NCBI RefSeq assembly: GCF_900156745.1
Contig: NZ_LT707065.1
Span: 124,001-188,000 of the forward strand
Origin: Achromobacter sp. MFA1 R4
GTDB taxonomy: Bacteria > Pseudomonadota > Gammaproteobacteria > Burkholderiales > Burkholderiaceae_B
Direction: 5' to 3'
Length of the DNA stretch: 64,000 nt
Within the stretch, counting starts at the first letter, position 1. The number at the start of each line of letters is the position of its first letter. Under the pieces are notes generated by a model that was not told the origin of the DNA, ran no database searches, and saw only the letters and a program-made list of their open reading frames with translations. Of this stretch, positions 49,212-59,700 are shown piece after piece. The position numbers and the translations under genes are program-made.

Positions 49212-50930
49212 ATGCCGACCCAGCCTTCTTCCCACGCCGTTTCCGGCCCGCCCCTGCTTGCCGTGCGCGATCTGCAGGTCCGCTTTGCCGTGCCGGGCGG
49301 CGTGCATCACGCCGTGCGCGGCCTGGATCTGGACCTGGCCGCGGGCCGCACGCTGGCGATCGTCGGCGAGTCCGGATGCGGCAAGTCCACGACCGCGCTC
49401 GCGCTCATGCGCTTGCTGGCGCCCGGCGCCTCGGTGACGGGCTCGGTGCGCCTGGACGGCACGGAGCTCACCGCCCTGCCCGAGACGGCGTTCCGACAGC
49501 TGCGCGGGCGCGATATCGCGATGATCTTCCAGGAGCCCATGACCTCGCTGAATCCGGTGCACACCATCGGCCGGCAGGTCGCCGAGGCCATCCGCTGTCA
49601 CGAAGACCTGCCGCGCGCCACGCTGGACGCACGGGTGCTGGAACTGCTGGAACGGGTGCGCATTCCGCGCGCCTCGCAGCGGCTGCACGACTACCCCCAC
49701 CAGTTGTCCGGCGGGCAGCGGCAGCGGGTGATGATCGCCATGGCAATCGCATGCCGGCCGCGCCTGCTGGTGGCCGACGAGCCGACGACTGCGCTGGATG
49801 TCACCGTGCAGGCGCAGATCCTCTCGCTCCTGGACACCCTGCGCGAAGAGCTGGGCATGGGGCTGTTGCTGATCACGCACGATCTTGGCGTGGTGCGCGA
49901 GCGCGCCAACGAGGTCATCGTGATGCATGACGGCATCGCCGTGGAGCGCGCCCCGGTCGAGCGCCTTTACGCCGCCCCGGCGCACGCCTATACGCGCGGG
50001 CTCCTCGCCGCGTCCTTGCATGCGGACGCGCCGGCGCGCGAGTCCGCCGCCCACGCGCACGCGCGCCTGCCCGAGATTCGCGTGCAGCGCGACGCCAACG
50101 GGGTCGCAAGCCGCTTCGAGGTGGTGCGTCCCGAGCCCGCGCTCGCCAAGCGGTCGACGCCGGCGGGCGCCGCGCCCCTGCTCAGTGTCCGCGACCTGGA
50201 GACGCGCTACGCCGGCCGCGGCGGCGCCGTGACCGCGGTCGACGGCGTGGCGCTGGACATCTGGCCCGGCGAAACCCTGGGCCTGGTGGGCGAATCCGGC
50301 TGCGGCAAATCCACGCTCTCGCGCACGCTCTTGCGGCTCACACCGGCGCATGCCGGTTCTGCCGTATTCGACGGCACCGATCTGCTGCGCCTGTCCGAAC
50401 GCGCGCTCAAGCCCTGGCGCCGACAGGTGCAGATGGTGTTCCAGGATCCGTACGCCTCGCTCAATCCGCGTCACACCGTGGGCGCCATCCTGGGCGCCGT
50501 ACAGCAATCGCATGGGGTGCGAGACCGCCACGAGCGCGCGGCCCGCACCGAGCAGATGCTGCGGCAGGTAGGATTGCCGGCGGACGCGGCGCGCCGCTAT
50601 CCGAATCAGTTCTCGGGCGGGCAGCGCCAGCGCATCGGCATCGCCCGCGCCCTGATCGCCAGGCCTCGCCTGCTGGTGCTCGATGAGCCCGTTTCCGCGC
50701 TCGACGTGTCGGTGCAGGCGCAGATCCTCAATCTGCTGTCGGATCTCAAGGCCGAGCTGGGCCTGAGCTACCTCTTCATCTCGCACGATCTGGCCGTGGT
50801 CCGCTACTTCTGCGACCGGGTGCTGGTCATGCAGGCTGGACGCATCGTGGACCAGGGCACGCCCCGCGCGCTGTGGCACGCGCCGGGGCATCCGTATACG
50901 CGCCAATTGCTGGCCGCCATGCCGGCTTGA
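49212..50930 (+). CDS. Oligopeptide-type ABC transporter ATPase, fused DppD-DppF
   Basis: 572 residues with two complete ABC cassettes. First: Walker [16 protein letters not shown], signature [15 protein letters not shown], Walker [15 protein letters not shown]. Second: Walker [16 protein letters not shown], signature [15 protein letters not shown], Walker [15 protein letters not shown]. Both should hydrolyse ATP. The ATG at 49212 is chosen because AGGAG lies ten bases before it; an ATG at 49185 overlapping the dppC stop is an alternative. It completes a transporter lacking only a binding protein nearby. Confidence 0.94.
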   Translation: MPTQPSSHAVSGPPLLAVRDLQVRFAVPGGVHHAVRGLDLDLAAGRTLAIVGESGCGKSTTALALMRLLAPGASVTGSVRLDGTELTALPETAFRQLRGRDIAMIFQEPMTSLNPVHTIGRQVAEAIRCHEDLPRATLDARVLELLERVRIPRASQRLHDYPHQLSGGQRQRVMIAMAIACRPRLLVADEPTTALDVTVQAQILSLLDTLREELGMGLLLITHDLGVVRERANEVIVMHDGIAVERAPVERLYAAPAHAYTRGLLAASLHADAPARESAAHAHARLPEIRVQRDANGVASRFEVVRPEPALAKRSTPAGAAPLLSVRDLETRYAGRGGAVTAVDGVALDIWPGETLGLVGESGCGKSTLSRTLLRLTPAHAGSAVFDGTDLLRLSERALKPWRRQVQMVFQDPYASLNPRHTVGAILGAVQQSHGVRDRHERAARTEQMLRQVGLPADAARRYPNQFSGGQRQRIGIARALIARPRLLVLDEPVSALDVSVQAQILNLLSDLKAELGLSYLFISHDLAVVRYFCDRVLVMQAGRIVDQGTPRALWHAPGHPYTRQLLAAMPA

Positions 50931-50969
50931 ACGCCAGGGCCGACTCGGCGCCCCGGCGGCTGACCCGCT

Positions 50970-51980
50970 TTATTTCAACGCGACGCCGGTGCCCGCCAGC
51001 ACCCGGCGATACGTGGCGATATCCTCGGACACGGTGCGGTCCACATCCTGCGGCGGCGTGGCGGCGAGCGTGAAACCCAGGTTCTCCAGCAGGCTGGCGG
51101 TGGCAGGCTCGCGCAACACCGCCACCACGTCGCGATTGATGCGGTCGATCAAGGCCTTGGGCGTGCCAGCGGGTGCGGATAGCCCCTGCCAGCTTTCGAC
51201 CTCGTAGTCCTTCAACCCCGCCTCTTGCAAGGTCGGCACATCCGGCAAGGCCTTGGAGCGATAGCTCGTCGTCACCGCCAGCGCCACGAGCTTGCCGCTG
51301 CGCACGTTCTCGGTCGCGGCGGCCAGCGTGATCAGCATCGCGTCGACATGCCCGCCCAGCACGTCGAGCGAGGCCGGCCCGCCGCCCGGATACGGGATCT
51401 GGTTGGTCTTGGCGCCGATGCGCTCGTTGAGCAGTTCCACCGCGAGATGCTGCAGGCTGCCTGTCCCCCCCGGCAGCGCCAGCGTGATCTCGCCGGGCCG
51501 GCGCCGCACGAGTTCGGCGAACTCCTGAAACGTCTTCACGCCCAGGCCCGGACGCACGACCAGCAGTTGCGGGTTCGTCACCGCCTTGGTCACGCCCACG
51601 AGATCGCGCTCGGGATCATAGGCCCGCGTACTCTGCAGGGCATTGAGCGACAAGGCGTCGCCGCTCAACAGCAAGGTGTAGCCATCGGGCTTGGCATGCG
51701 CCACCGCGGCATTGCCGATGGCGCTGCTCGCGCCTGGCTGGTTTTCGACGACCACGCTTTGCTGCCATTTTTCACCCAGGCGCTGGGCCACCGTGCGCGC
51801 CAGCTTGTCGGCGCTGCCGCCGGCCGCGACGGGAACGATGATCTTCACCGGACGATTGGGGTAACGCGACGCGTCTTCGACGGCCACCGGCGCGGCGCCG
51901 GACCCCGACCAGAGCGCGAGTCCGGCGGCAAGGGCGAACACGGCGCCCAGGCCGCTTTTGAATAGGGTCTTGCGGTTCAT
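50970..51980 (-). CDS. Bug (TctC) family periplasmic binding protein
   Basis: 336 residues. Signal segment (SGLGAVFALAAGLALWSG), then the Bug pattern: YPNRPVKIIVPVAAGGSADKLAR, VVVENQPGASSAIGNAAVAHA, PDGYTLLL, and VPTLQEAGLKDYEVESWQGL. Such receptors, very numerous in Bordetella-like bacteria, bind carboxylates or amino acids. AGGAG precedes the ATG. No TctA/TctB genes are near, so it is an orphan receptor. It follows the TauD-like gene by 15 bases and may bring in that enzyme's substrate. Confidence 0.94.
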   Translation of the reverse strand: MNRKTLFKSGLGAVFALAAGLALWSGSGAAPVAVEDASRYPNRPVKIIVPVAAGGSADKLARTVAQRLGEKWQQSVVVENQPGASSAIGNAAVAHAKPDGYTLLLSGDALSLNALQSTRAYDPERDLVGVTKAVTNPQLLVVRPGLGVKTFQEFAELVRRRPGEITLALPGGTGSLQHLAVELLNERIGAKTNQIPYPGGGPASLDVLGGHVDAMLITLAAATENVRSGKLVALAVTTSYRSKALPDVPTLQEAGLKDYEVESWQGLSAPAGTPKALIDRINRDVVAVLREPATASLLENLGFTLAATPPQDVDRTVSEDIATYRRVLAGTGVALK

Positions 51981-51995
51981 GCGGACACTCCTGCT

Positions 51996-53000
51996 TCAAG
52001 CCAATTCAAGTTCAGTCACGCCGCGTCCGGCGGCGCTATCGTTCGAGGGCGGGGCGGACGTGTCGTCGTACGCGCCGAAGCGCCCGCCCGCCACCGCGAC
52101 GGACTCGCGGCCGTCGACCCCGACCGGCGGTTCCCCCGCGAGCGTGATGCGATACAGCACGCGTTCGCAGTCGAGATAGGCAAAGTCGCCAGGCCCCTGA
52201 TGGGCGGTGGCGCGGTTGTCCCAGAACGCGATACTGCCGGGGGCCCAGCGAAAGCGCGCGACGTACTCGGGCCGCGTGATGGCTTCAAAAAACAACGCGA
52301 GCAAATGCCGGGACTCGTCCTCCGCCAGGCCGAGGATGCGCCGCGTGAAACCTGGGTTCACGAACAAGGCGCGTTCGCCGGTCTCCGGCAGCACGCGCAC
52401 CACGGGATGGTCCGCCACCCGCGGCTCGGCGCGCACGCGCTGGGCATACACGGTCTCGTTTTCGAAATCGCCGTTGTAGCCGCCGAACTGGTGGCGCGCC
52501 CACAGCCCGTCGGCCAGCGCCTGCAGCGCGGGAGACAAATGCTGGTATGCCGCCACCAGGTTCGTGAAGAGCGTGTCCCCGCCATAGGGAGGCACCTGGT
52601 CGCCCGCGCGCAGGATCGAGGCCGACGGCGGGTTCACCACGCCGGTCACGTCGGTATGCCAGCGCTCGCCGCGGCGGCCGGTGGTCGAGGCCGATGAGAT
52701 CGTGCGGATCTGGGGATAGCCTTCTGGCGGATTCGCGTCGTAGGGATGCGCGCTCGTCGCCTGCCCGAAGTGGCGCGCGAAGGCGAGGTGTTGCGCGTGG
52801 TCGATATGCTGGTCGCGAAAGAACACGACCTTCCAGCGATCGAGCGCCGCGCGGATCGCGGCCACAAGGGCCGGTGTCAGCGGTTCGCGCAAATCCACGC
52901 CGTGAATTTCCGCGCCGGTGAAAACGGATAGCGGCCGAATATCCAGGTCCGCGATGGCCGGATGGGCGCTGCGTGCCGCCGTATTGTCTTGCCTGCTCAT
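51996..53000 (-). CDS. TauD/TfdA-family Fe(II)/2-oxoglutarate dioxygenase, taurine-dioxygenase-like
   Basis: 334 residues. The metal-binding motif WHTDVTG and the distal His in ATAHQG, followed by the 2-oxoglutarate-binding Arg in CERVLYRITLAG, are intact. TauD-type enzymes split sulfonates such as taurine to sulfite and an aldehyde; other members hydroxylate non-sulfur acids. GAGGTGCAGA before the ATG at 53000 decides the start. It forms an operon with the Bug protein gene. A sulfonate substrate is likely from the CysB-like setting, but not proven by the sequence. Confidence 0.9.
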   Translation of the reverse strand: MSRQDNTAARSAHPAIADLDIRPLSVFTGAEIHGVDLREPLTPALVAAIRAALDRWKVVFFRDQHIDHAQHLAFARHFGQATSAHPYDANPPEGYPQIRTISSASTTGRRGERWHTDVTGVVNPPSASILRAGDQVPPYGGDTLFTNLVAAYQHLSPALQALADGLWARHQFGGYNGDFENETVYAQRVRAEPRVADHPVVRVLPETGERALFVNPGFTRRILGLAEDESRHLLALFFEAITRPEYVARFRWAPGSIAFWDNRATAHQGPGDFAYLDCERVLYRITLAGEPPVGVDGRESVAVAGGRFGAYDDTSAPPSNDSAAGRGVTELELA

Positions 53001-53154
53001 TCTGCACCTCAATGGCGAGTTGTCGTGCAGGCAGGATAGGATCGCGCAATGCGCGCTAAGAAATACCGATTCGCAATGAGTTCATGAACCCGCGGGCGTG
53101 ACCCGCGCCAAGGCAGCAGACATGCGGCACAGCGCCGCATAGTCGAAAAACGGA

Positions 53155-53162
53155 TATGGATA
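53155..53162. promoter_or_regulatory. Candidate operator TATGGATA upstream of the TauD-like gene
   Basis: TATGGATA occurs in CGGATATGGATATCAGG, 155 bases upstream of the TauD-like ATG, in the 232-base gap after the dehydrogenase gene. It is the third copy of this 8-mer in leader regions of the island. A GCGGC/GCCGC inverted repeat at 53124-53139 lies alongside. Confidence 0.4.
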
Positions 53163-53232
53163 TCAGGGACGTTCGCCCTGCCTGCAACCGCTGGCGCGGT
53201 TGCAGGCGTCATCGACTTGCGGGGTGAAGTCC

Positions 53233-54258
53233 TTACGCCGCCACGCGCCGGGAAACGGCGGCTGCGAACTCGCGCGTGGTGGCTGAACCCTTGAGGTCTC
53301 CGGTGCGCACGTTATCGACGTTGAGCGTGGTGTCGATGCCGGTTCGCAGCCGTTCGGCCAAATCACCCAGGCCCACGTGATCGAGCATCATGGCGGACGC
53401 CAACATCAGCGAAATGGGGTTGGCGATGCCTTTGCCGGCAATGTCCGGGGCCGAGCCATGCACCGCTTCGAAGATCGCCGCGTCCGTCCCGAAGTTCGAT
53501 CCCGGCGCCATGCCCAATCCGCCAACCAGCCCGGCAAGCTGGTCGGACAGAATGTCCCCGAACAGGTTGGTGCACAGGAGCATGTCGAAACGCCACGGGT
53601 TGAGCACCAACTGCATGGCGCACGCGTCGACGATCATGTCGTCCATCTCCACGCGCCCCTCGTACTCCTTGGCGACTTCGCGGGCGGCTTCCAGAAAGAT
53701 GCCCGTGAGCAACTTCAACACGTTGGCCTTGTGCACGACCGTGATTTTTTTGCGGCCGTGCTTGAGCGCGTACTCGAACGCGAAGCGGGCGATGCGCTTG
53801 CTGCCTTCGCGGGTGTTCACGCCGGTGGATACCGCGACCGCCTTGGGATCCGAGCCGACGGCGATGTAGTGTTCGTGCGCGACATAGAAGCCGCTCAGGT
53901 TTTCCCGGACCAATACCAGGTCAATGTTCTCGAAGCGCCCAGGCACCAGGGTGCGCACCGGGCGGACATTGGCGAACAGCTGGAACGCTTCGCGCAGGCG
54001 AACGTTGGCGGACCGGAACCCTCCCCCCACCGGCGTGGTCAACGGCCCCTTGAGCGCGAGCTTTCGTTCCCGGATGCTGTTGAGCGTTGCGTCGGGAAGC
54101 GGGTCGCCCGTCGCGGCGACGCCAGCCATCCCGGCTTGTTGGACGTCCCACTCGAATGGGGCGCCCAAGGCATCTAGGACCTGTACGGTGGCCTCGACCA
54201 CTTCGGGTCCTATGCCGTCGCCGGGGATCAATGTGGCGGGGATACTGGATCGATTCAT
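53233..54258 (-). CDS. NAD-type isocitrate/isopropylmalate family dehydrogenase
   Basis: 341 residues. Family motifs: LIPGDGIGPEVVEATVQVL, LKGPLTTPVGGGFRSANV, LVRENLSGFYVAHEHYI, THE catalytic KANVLK segment (VVHKANVLKLLTG), CTNLFGDILSDQLAGLVGGLG and EAVHGSAPDIAGKGIANP. The phosphorylation-loop region SANVRLRE fits NAD-dependent isocitrate dehydrogenase better than LeuB, which has a different loop. It catalyses oxidative decarboxylation of a 3-hydroxy acid in the cytosol. AGGAG precedes the ATG. It has no operon partner in the window, and the 219-base gap upstream shows nothing clear. Confidence 0.9.
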   Translation of the reverse strand: MNRSSIPATLIPGDGIGPEVVEATVQVLDALGAPFEWDVQQAGMAGVAATGDPLPDATLNSIRERKLALKGPLTTPVGGGFRSANVRLREAFQLFANVRPVRTLVPGRFENIDLVLVRENLSGFYVAHEHYIAVGSDPKAVAVSTGVNTREGSKRIARFAFEYALKHGRKKITVVHKANVLKLLTGIFLEAAREVAKEYEGRVEMDDMIVDACAMQLVLNPWRFDMLLCTNLFGDILSDQLAGLVGGLGMAPGSNFGTDAAIFEAVHGSAPDIAGKGIANPISLMLASAMMLDHVGLGDLAERLRTGIDTTLNVDNVRTGDLKGSATTREFAAAVSRRVAA

Positions 54259-54477
54259 TGTGCGCTCCTGTCTGCGATGGGGTGGGGATCGAGTCCGTTC
54301 TCCTGGGCAAGCCCGGTACTCGACGCCCGGTGAAAGAGTAGCTGATTCATGAACCAGGCCAACAACCAGACCCGCGCTGCGAGCGCCCCGGCATGCTCGG
54401 CCCCAACGTCCTGGCGGGCGACTTCGCGCAAATGAGCGGGCAGGCGGCCCGCCGGGGACGGACCCTACGGGCCGTCC

Positions 54478-56355
54478 TCAGCTTCCGGCGGGCTGTTTCA
54501 ACGCCGCCAACGACGCCGCCACCTCGCGCAATACCGGCCCCCAGTTGCGCGGTCCCGGCTGGCGAAACAGGCGCATGGACGGATACCATGGCGAGTCGGC
54601 GCGGCCGCGCAGCCAGCGCCAGTCCGGCGCGAAGGGCAGCAGCACCCATGCGGGGCAGCCCAGCGCGCCGGCCAGGTGCGCGGGCGAAGAGTCCACGGTC
54701 ACCAGGACATCCAGCAGCGTGATGATTGCCGCGGTGTCGTCGAAGTCGCGGATCTCGTCGCGCAGCGACAGCAGCGACATGCCCGCGGGCGGCTTGGCGG
54801 CGTCGGCGGCCGCCGGGCCCATTTGCAGGCCGATGAAGCTCACACCCGGTTGCGCCAGCGGCGCCAGGTCGGCCAGCGCCATGGAGCGTTGCGCGTCATT
54901 GGGATGGCTGGGCCGGCCGGCCCACACCAGCCCGACCCAGGGCCGGGGCAGCGTCGCCAGGCGCGCGCGCCAATGCGCCACCCGTTGCGGGTCCGCGCGC
55001 AGATAAGCGGTGCTGACGGGCAGATCGTGAAGGCGCAGGCCCAGGGCCAGCGGCAGGCTCATCAGCTCGCAGTGGCAATCGAACGCGGGCGGCACGGTGC
55101 CCGCGGGAATGATCTGGTCGAAGCCGCCGCTGCGCGCGGCCAGCGCATGGCAGGCGGCGTTGACTTCCAGGATGACCCGGGCCCCGCTGCGCGCGCGCGC
55201 CAGGGCCACCAGCCGCAGGAACTGGAACGTATCGCCAAAACCCTGTTCGTCGTGGATCAGCAGGGTCTGGCCCGCGATGGGCTGCCCTTCCCAACGCGGC
55301 TGCTGCATGGGGCGGCCCCGCAGCACCGTATGCGGCATCTGATAGCGGAAGCGGTATTCGCGCCAGCCGGCCTCGAATTCGCCTTGCAGCAACAGCACTT
55401 CGGCCAGATCGAAACGTGCCCCCGCATCGCCGGGCGTGGCCGCCACCACCCGTTCCAGGATGACCCGCGCCTCATCGTCCCTGCCCAGCGCGCGCAGGGC
55501 CGCGACCCGTTGCCGCCAAAGCGCGATCGGTCCGGCGCCGTCCGCTAGCGCCTGCTGCAGCAACGCGTCGGCGTCCGCGTGGCGCCCGGCCAGCAACAGG
55601 GCCTGCGCCTGCGCGTGCACGGCCTGAAAGGGCGCCAGCGCCGCCGGTTGCGGGCTGGCGGCGTGCGTGGCGTCGAGACTGGCGAGGATCTGGTGGGCTT
55701 GGGGCGTCAGCGGGTCGATGTCGATGGCGCGCCGGACGGCGGCCAAAGCCGCCGCATGCTGGCCGTCGTCGCGCAGGACCGCCGACAGGTTGCACAGCGC
55801 CAATACGAAGCGCGGGTTCAGCGCCAGCGCATGCTGGTAGTGCCGCAGCGCCTGCGCGTTGTCGCCCAGGAGCTTGCAGGTGTTGCCCAGGTTGTTGTGG
55901 GCTTCGGCGCTGTCCGGCAGCAGGGTGGCCACGCGTTGCAGGCATTCCAGGCTGGCGGCCAGTTGGCCTGTTTCCTGCAGGATGATGCCCAGGTTGTTCC
56001 AGCCCTCGGCCAGCGTCGGTTCCGCGGCCACCGCGCGCCGCGCCGCGCGTTCCGCTTCGTCCAGCAAGCCTTGCTGCCGGCACATTTCGGCCAGGTTGCT
56101 GCAGTAGAGGGCGGGCGCGGATGCCGGCCGGCAGGCCACCCGCAGATGCGCAATGGCTACGTCCGCCAGGCCATAGGCATGCGCGATCACCCCCAGCAGA
56201 TGCCGCGCGTCGGGCTGGTCGGGCGCCCCTTGGAGGATCCGCAGGCAAAGCTGCTCGGCTTGGGGCGCCTGGCCCGCATTCCAATGCGCGTGCGCGGCCT
56301 GCAACGCCGCCGACAGCGTCAGCGGGGGAACAGCCGGATCGTTGTGCTTGCCCAC
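54478..56355 (-). CDS. TPR-repeat glycosyltransferase-like protein
   Basis: 625 residues. About eight tetratricopeptide units (for example EGWNNLGIILQETGQ, EAHNNLGNTCKLLGDNAQAL, RFVLALCNLSAVLRDDGQ) are followed by a GT9/heptosyltransferase-like end with LIHDEQGFGDTFQFLRLV, GLVWAGRPSHPND and TVDSSPAHLAGALGCPAWVLLP. No signal peptide, so cytoplasmic. The start is GTG at 56355, chosen because GGAG lies eight bases upstream and the family begins here. It diverges from the autotransporter gene; TPR-glycosyltransferases are known to modify surface adhesins, so the autotransporter is a likely target, by inference. Confidence 0.85.
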   Translation of the reverse strand: MGKHNDPAVPPLTLSAALQAAHAHWNAGQAPQAEQLCLRILQGAPDQPDARHLLGVIAHAYGLADVAIAHLRVACRPASAPALYCSNLAEMCRQQGLLDEAERAARRAVAAEPTLAEGWNNLGIILQETGQLAASLECLQRVATLLPDSAEAHNNLGNTCKLLGDNAQALRHYQHALALNPRFVLALCNLSAVLRDDGQHAAALAAVRRAIDIDPLTPQAHQILASLDATHAASPQPAALAPFQAVHAQAQALLLAGRHADADALLQQALADGAGPIALWRQRVAALRALGRDDEARVILERVVAATPGDAGARFDLAEVLLLQGEFEAGWREYRFRYQMPHTVLRGRPMQQPRWEGQPIAGQTLLIHDEQGFGDTFQFLRLVALARARSGARVILEVNAACHALAARSGGFDQIIPAGTVPPAFDCHCELMSLPLALGLRLHDLPVSTAYLRADPQRVAHWRARLATLPRPWVGLVWAGRPSHPNDAQRSMALADLAPLAQPGVSFIGLQMGPAAADAAKPPAGMSLLSLRDEIRDFDDTAAIITLLDVLVTVDSSPAHLAGALGCPAWVLLPFAPDWRWLRGRADSPWYPSMRLFRQPGPRNWGPVLREVAASLAALKQPAGS

Positions 56356-56738
56356 GTAAACAGCTCCACGGCGCTCAGGCGCGGCCGGAAAACCGCAATT
56401 ATCGCCGCAGAGCGGCGGCGTGGCGCCAGGCGCAAGACGGTGGGGCGCCGCGGCTGCGGGCGCGCGCGCGGCGCCGAGGACAGCGCGCTGGCCGCCCGCG
56501 CCCAGGGCGGGCCGCCCGGCCAAATCGCCGGAATAGGCGGCAAGTTTCCCTTTTTTCTCTTGATTGACGGCGCCGTAGACAAGTTACTAATTGACCCGGA
56601 TTCACCCCACACATCAGCCGTCATTCCAGAAGCTTTGGCGCGCCTCTCTCGTGCAGGCGCGCTTTGGGGCCCGCGCTCGCCGCCGGCACACTGCCCGTGC
56701 ACCCAGGAATGCCGCCATCGCCCCTGGAGAGCCCCGTT
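56356..56738. promoter_or_regulatory. Divergent intergenic region between glycosyltransferase and autotransporter genes
   Basis: 383 bases without a gene. It contains a relatively A+T-rich stretch at 56541-56595; TTGACG at 56564-56569 with ACTAAT about 16 bases later could be a sigma-70 promoter for the autotransporter. Nothing else is recognisable. Confidence 0.35.
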
Positions 56739-59700
56739 TTGAATCACACTTACCGGTTGGTATGGAATCGCAAGCTGCGCGTCTGGCAAGCGGCATCGGA
56801 ATTGGCGGCGCAAGCGCGCGGCGGACGCTCGTCGTCGGGCGGGCGGGTCAGCGCGCGCGCGCCGCGCTATGCCTTGAGCGTGGCGCTGGCCATGGGGCTA
56901 TCCAGCTTGAGCGCCGCGGTTCAGGCCACCTGTTCGCTGGTCGGCAGCAACGCCGTGTGCACCGGCGCCGCCAATCCGCTGTTTCCCGGCTACGCAATGG
57001 CTATCGACGGCACCGTCACGGTGCAGCAAGACGCGACGGTAGGCGTTATACCGGGCGCAGGCGGCACGGCGATGAATCTGACCGGCAGCACCGTCACGCT
57101 GACCAACTCGGGCTGGATCGACCCGACCATCCTGGGCCCCTCTTCGGTCGTGGCGGCCGGGGTGGCCATGGGCAACGGTTCGGTCAACACCCTCAGCATC
57201 GTCAACACCGCGACGGGCACGATTGGCGGGGTCGTGGGCGGGGAACCCAGCCTGCCCGACCTGTCCAGCATGGCCATCGCCGTGCACAACGGTGCGGGCG
57301 GCACGACCCGCCTGAGCAACGCAGGCTTGATCCGTAGCAGCCCGCGCACGGGATTGATCGTGGCCGGCGCGGACATGCCGGTGATCGCCGCCTACGGCGG
57401 CGGCCAGGTGATGTTCGAGAACCTGTCCTCAGGAACCATCATCGGACGCATCGCGCTGGCGGAGGTCGGCACCCCCGGCCTAGGCCACAGCTTCACCAAT
57501 GCGGGCACGATCGTCGGGGGCATCTCGTTCGGCCAGGGAAGCAACAACACCTTTACCGCGGTCTCGGGTTCGACGGTGTTGCGCGGATCGGGCACCGCAG
57601 TGGCGGACCTGACCGTGGATACGATTCCGGGGTTGCGCTTCGCCCCGCCCGGCACGGTCGATGGCGGTGCGGGAGCAAACAACACCCTGGTGCTGCAATC
57701 GGTGTTGCCGTCTGCCGGCACCGGCAGCGGCGCGGGCGGCGCCCCGACCGAAATCTCGGGGGACACGTACCGCAACTTCGACAACCTGGTGATCAACAGC
57801 GGCACCTGGAACCTGACCGGACCCGCGGTGGTGGGCAGCGCCGTCACCCTGAACAGCGGCCTGGCCAACATCACCAACAACGACGTGCTGGGCACCGCGC
57901 AGATCACGGCAAATGGCGGCACCATCACGGGCCCGGCCAGCGGCCTGCTCCTGGACAACGATTTCGTGCTTGGCGCCGGCGGCCTGACCCTGGCGGGCAA
58001 TAACGACATGCTGCTGGACGGCACGATATCGGGCACGGGCGGCTTGACCATCGCGGGGCCGGCCGTGGTCGTCATGAATGGCGCCAACACGTACGCCGGC
58101 CTGACCACCATCCAGTCCGGCTCGGCGCTGGATACCGGCACGCAAAGCGTGCTGGGCGACGTCCTCAACAATGGCCAACTGATGTTCCGGCAAGACACGA
58201 ACGGCACGTATGCCGGCGACATCTCCGGCACCGGCGTCTTGTACAAGGCGGGGACGGGTACCGTGACCCTGACCGGTACGAACACTGCCGGGAGCTCGGT
58301 CGCCATCACGGCGGGCACGCTGGCGATCGGCGCCGGGGGCAGCTTGAGCGCCCCGGAGGTCTCTCTGTCCACCATGGCCAGCACCCTCGACCTGTCCGCC
58401 GCAGGCAACCAGACCGTGGGCGGCCTGATGGGCAGTGGCGTCGTCCAGCTTGGCGCCAGCACGCTGACCTTGGACAGCAACGCCAGCTACATCTTCTCGG
58501 GAGTCATATCCGGCGCAGGTTCGCTGATCAAAACGGGCGCGGGCACGCAGACGCTGTCGGGCGCCAACACCTTTGGCGGCAGCGTGGCGGTCAGCGGCGG
58601 CACCCTGGCGCTGGGCGCGGGGGGCAGCGTGCTTCCCACGGCCGGCGTCACGGTGAACGCGGGCGGGACGCTTGATCTGTCCGCCGGGGGGAACCGGGGC
58701 CTGGGATTGCTCTCGGGCGCGGGCACGGTCGCGCTGGGCGCCAATACGCTGACCCTGCAAACGGGCAACTTCGCGGGCACGCTCTCGGGCACAGGCGGCC
58801 TGGACAAAGCCGGGCCCGGTTCGCTGACCCTGTCGGGCGTCAACACCTACACCGGCCTGACCCGGGTGTTGACGGGCGGCACCCTGATCGCAAATGGCAC
58901 GATCGCCGGCAGCGTCGCGGTGCAGGACAACAGCACGCTGGGCGGCTCGGGCCGCATCAATCAAAACGTCACGCTGACCAGCGGCGTGCTGCAAGCCACG
59001 CAAGGCCAGACGCTGACCATCGGCGGCAACCTTCTGATGGATAGCGCCAGCCGCGTCAACGTCAGCCTGGGCGCAGCCTCGAACAGCGCGCTCGTGCAGG
59101 TGGACGGCGACCTCGGCCTGAATGGCACGTTGAACGTCGCCGACCAGGGCGGCTTTGGCGCGGGCGTGTACCGGCTGTTCGACTATGCCGGCGCGCTGAC
59201 CGGCAACACCATGAGCGTCGGCGCCACGCCCAGCGGCATCGACGCGAGCGATCTGCGCCTTCAGACCGCCGTGGGCGGGCAGGTCAACCTGCTGTCGACC
59301 GCCGGCGCAACGCTGAGCTTCTGGGACGGCGCCAACGCGGCGCAGCGCGACAACGGCCTGATCGATGGCGGCACGGGCGCATGGCGCGCCGATGGCTTGA
59401 ACTGGACGGATGGCGATGGCGCGCTCAACGGCCGGTTCCAGCCCAACCCGACCTTTGCGGTGTTTCAGGGCGCTGGAGGCACGGTGACGGTGGACGACAC
59501 CGCGGGCGCCATCGGCGTGACGGGCATGCAGATCGCGACCGACGGCTATCGCATCGAGGGCGACGCGATCGCGCTGCAGGGCGCGGGCGGCGAAAGCATC
59601 ATCCGCGTGGGCACGGGCATGGCCGCAAGCGCCGGCATGCGCGGCACCATTGCCTCCAGCCTGACCGGCGCCAGCACGCTGGTGAAGTCGGACTTCGGCA

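Noticed and set aside
48885-50906. 673-codon minus-strand frame opposite the fused ATPase gene
   Set aside because: The plus strand has two full sets of ABC motifs; the antisense product has none.
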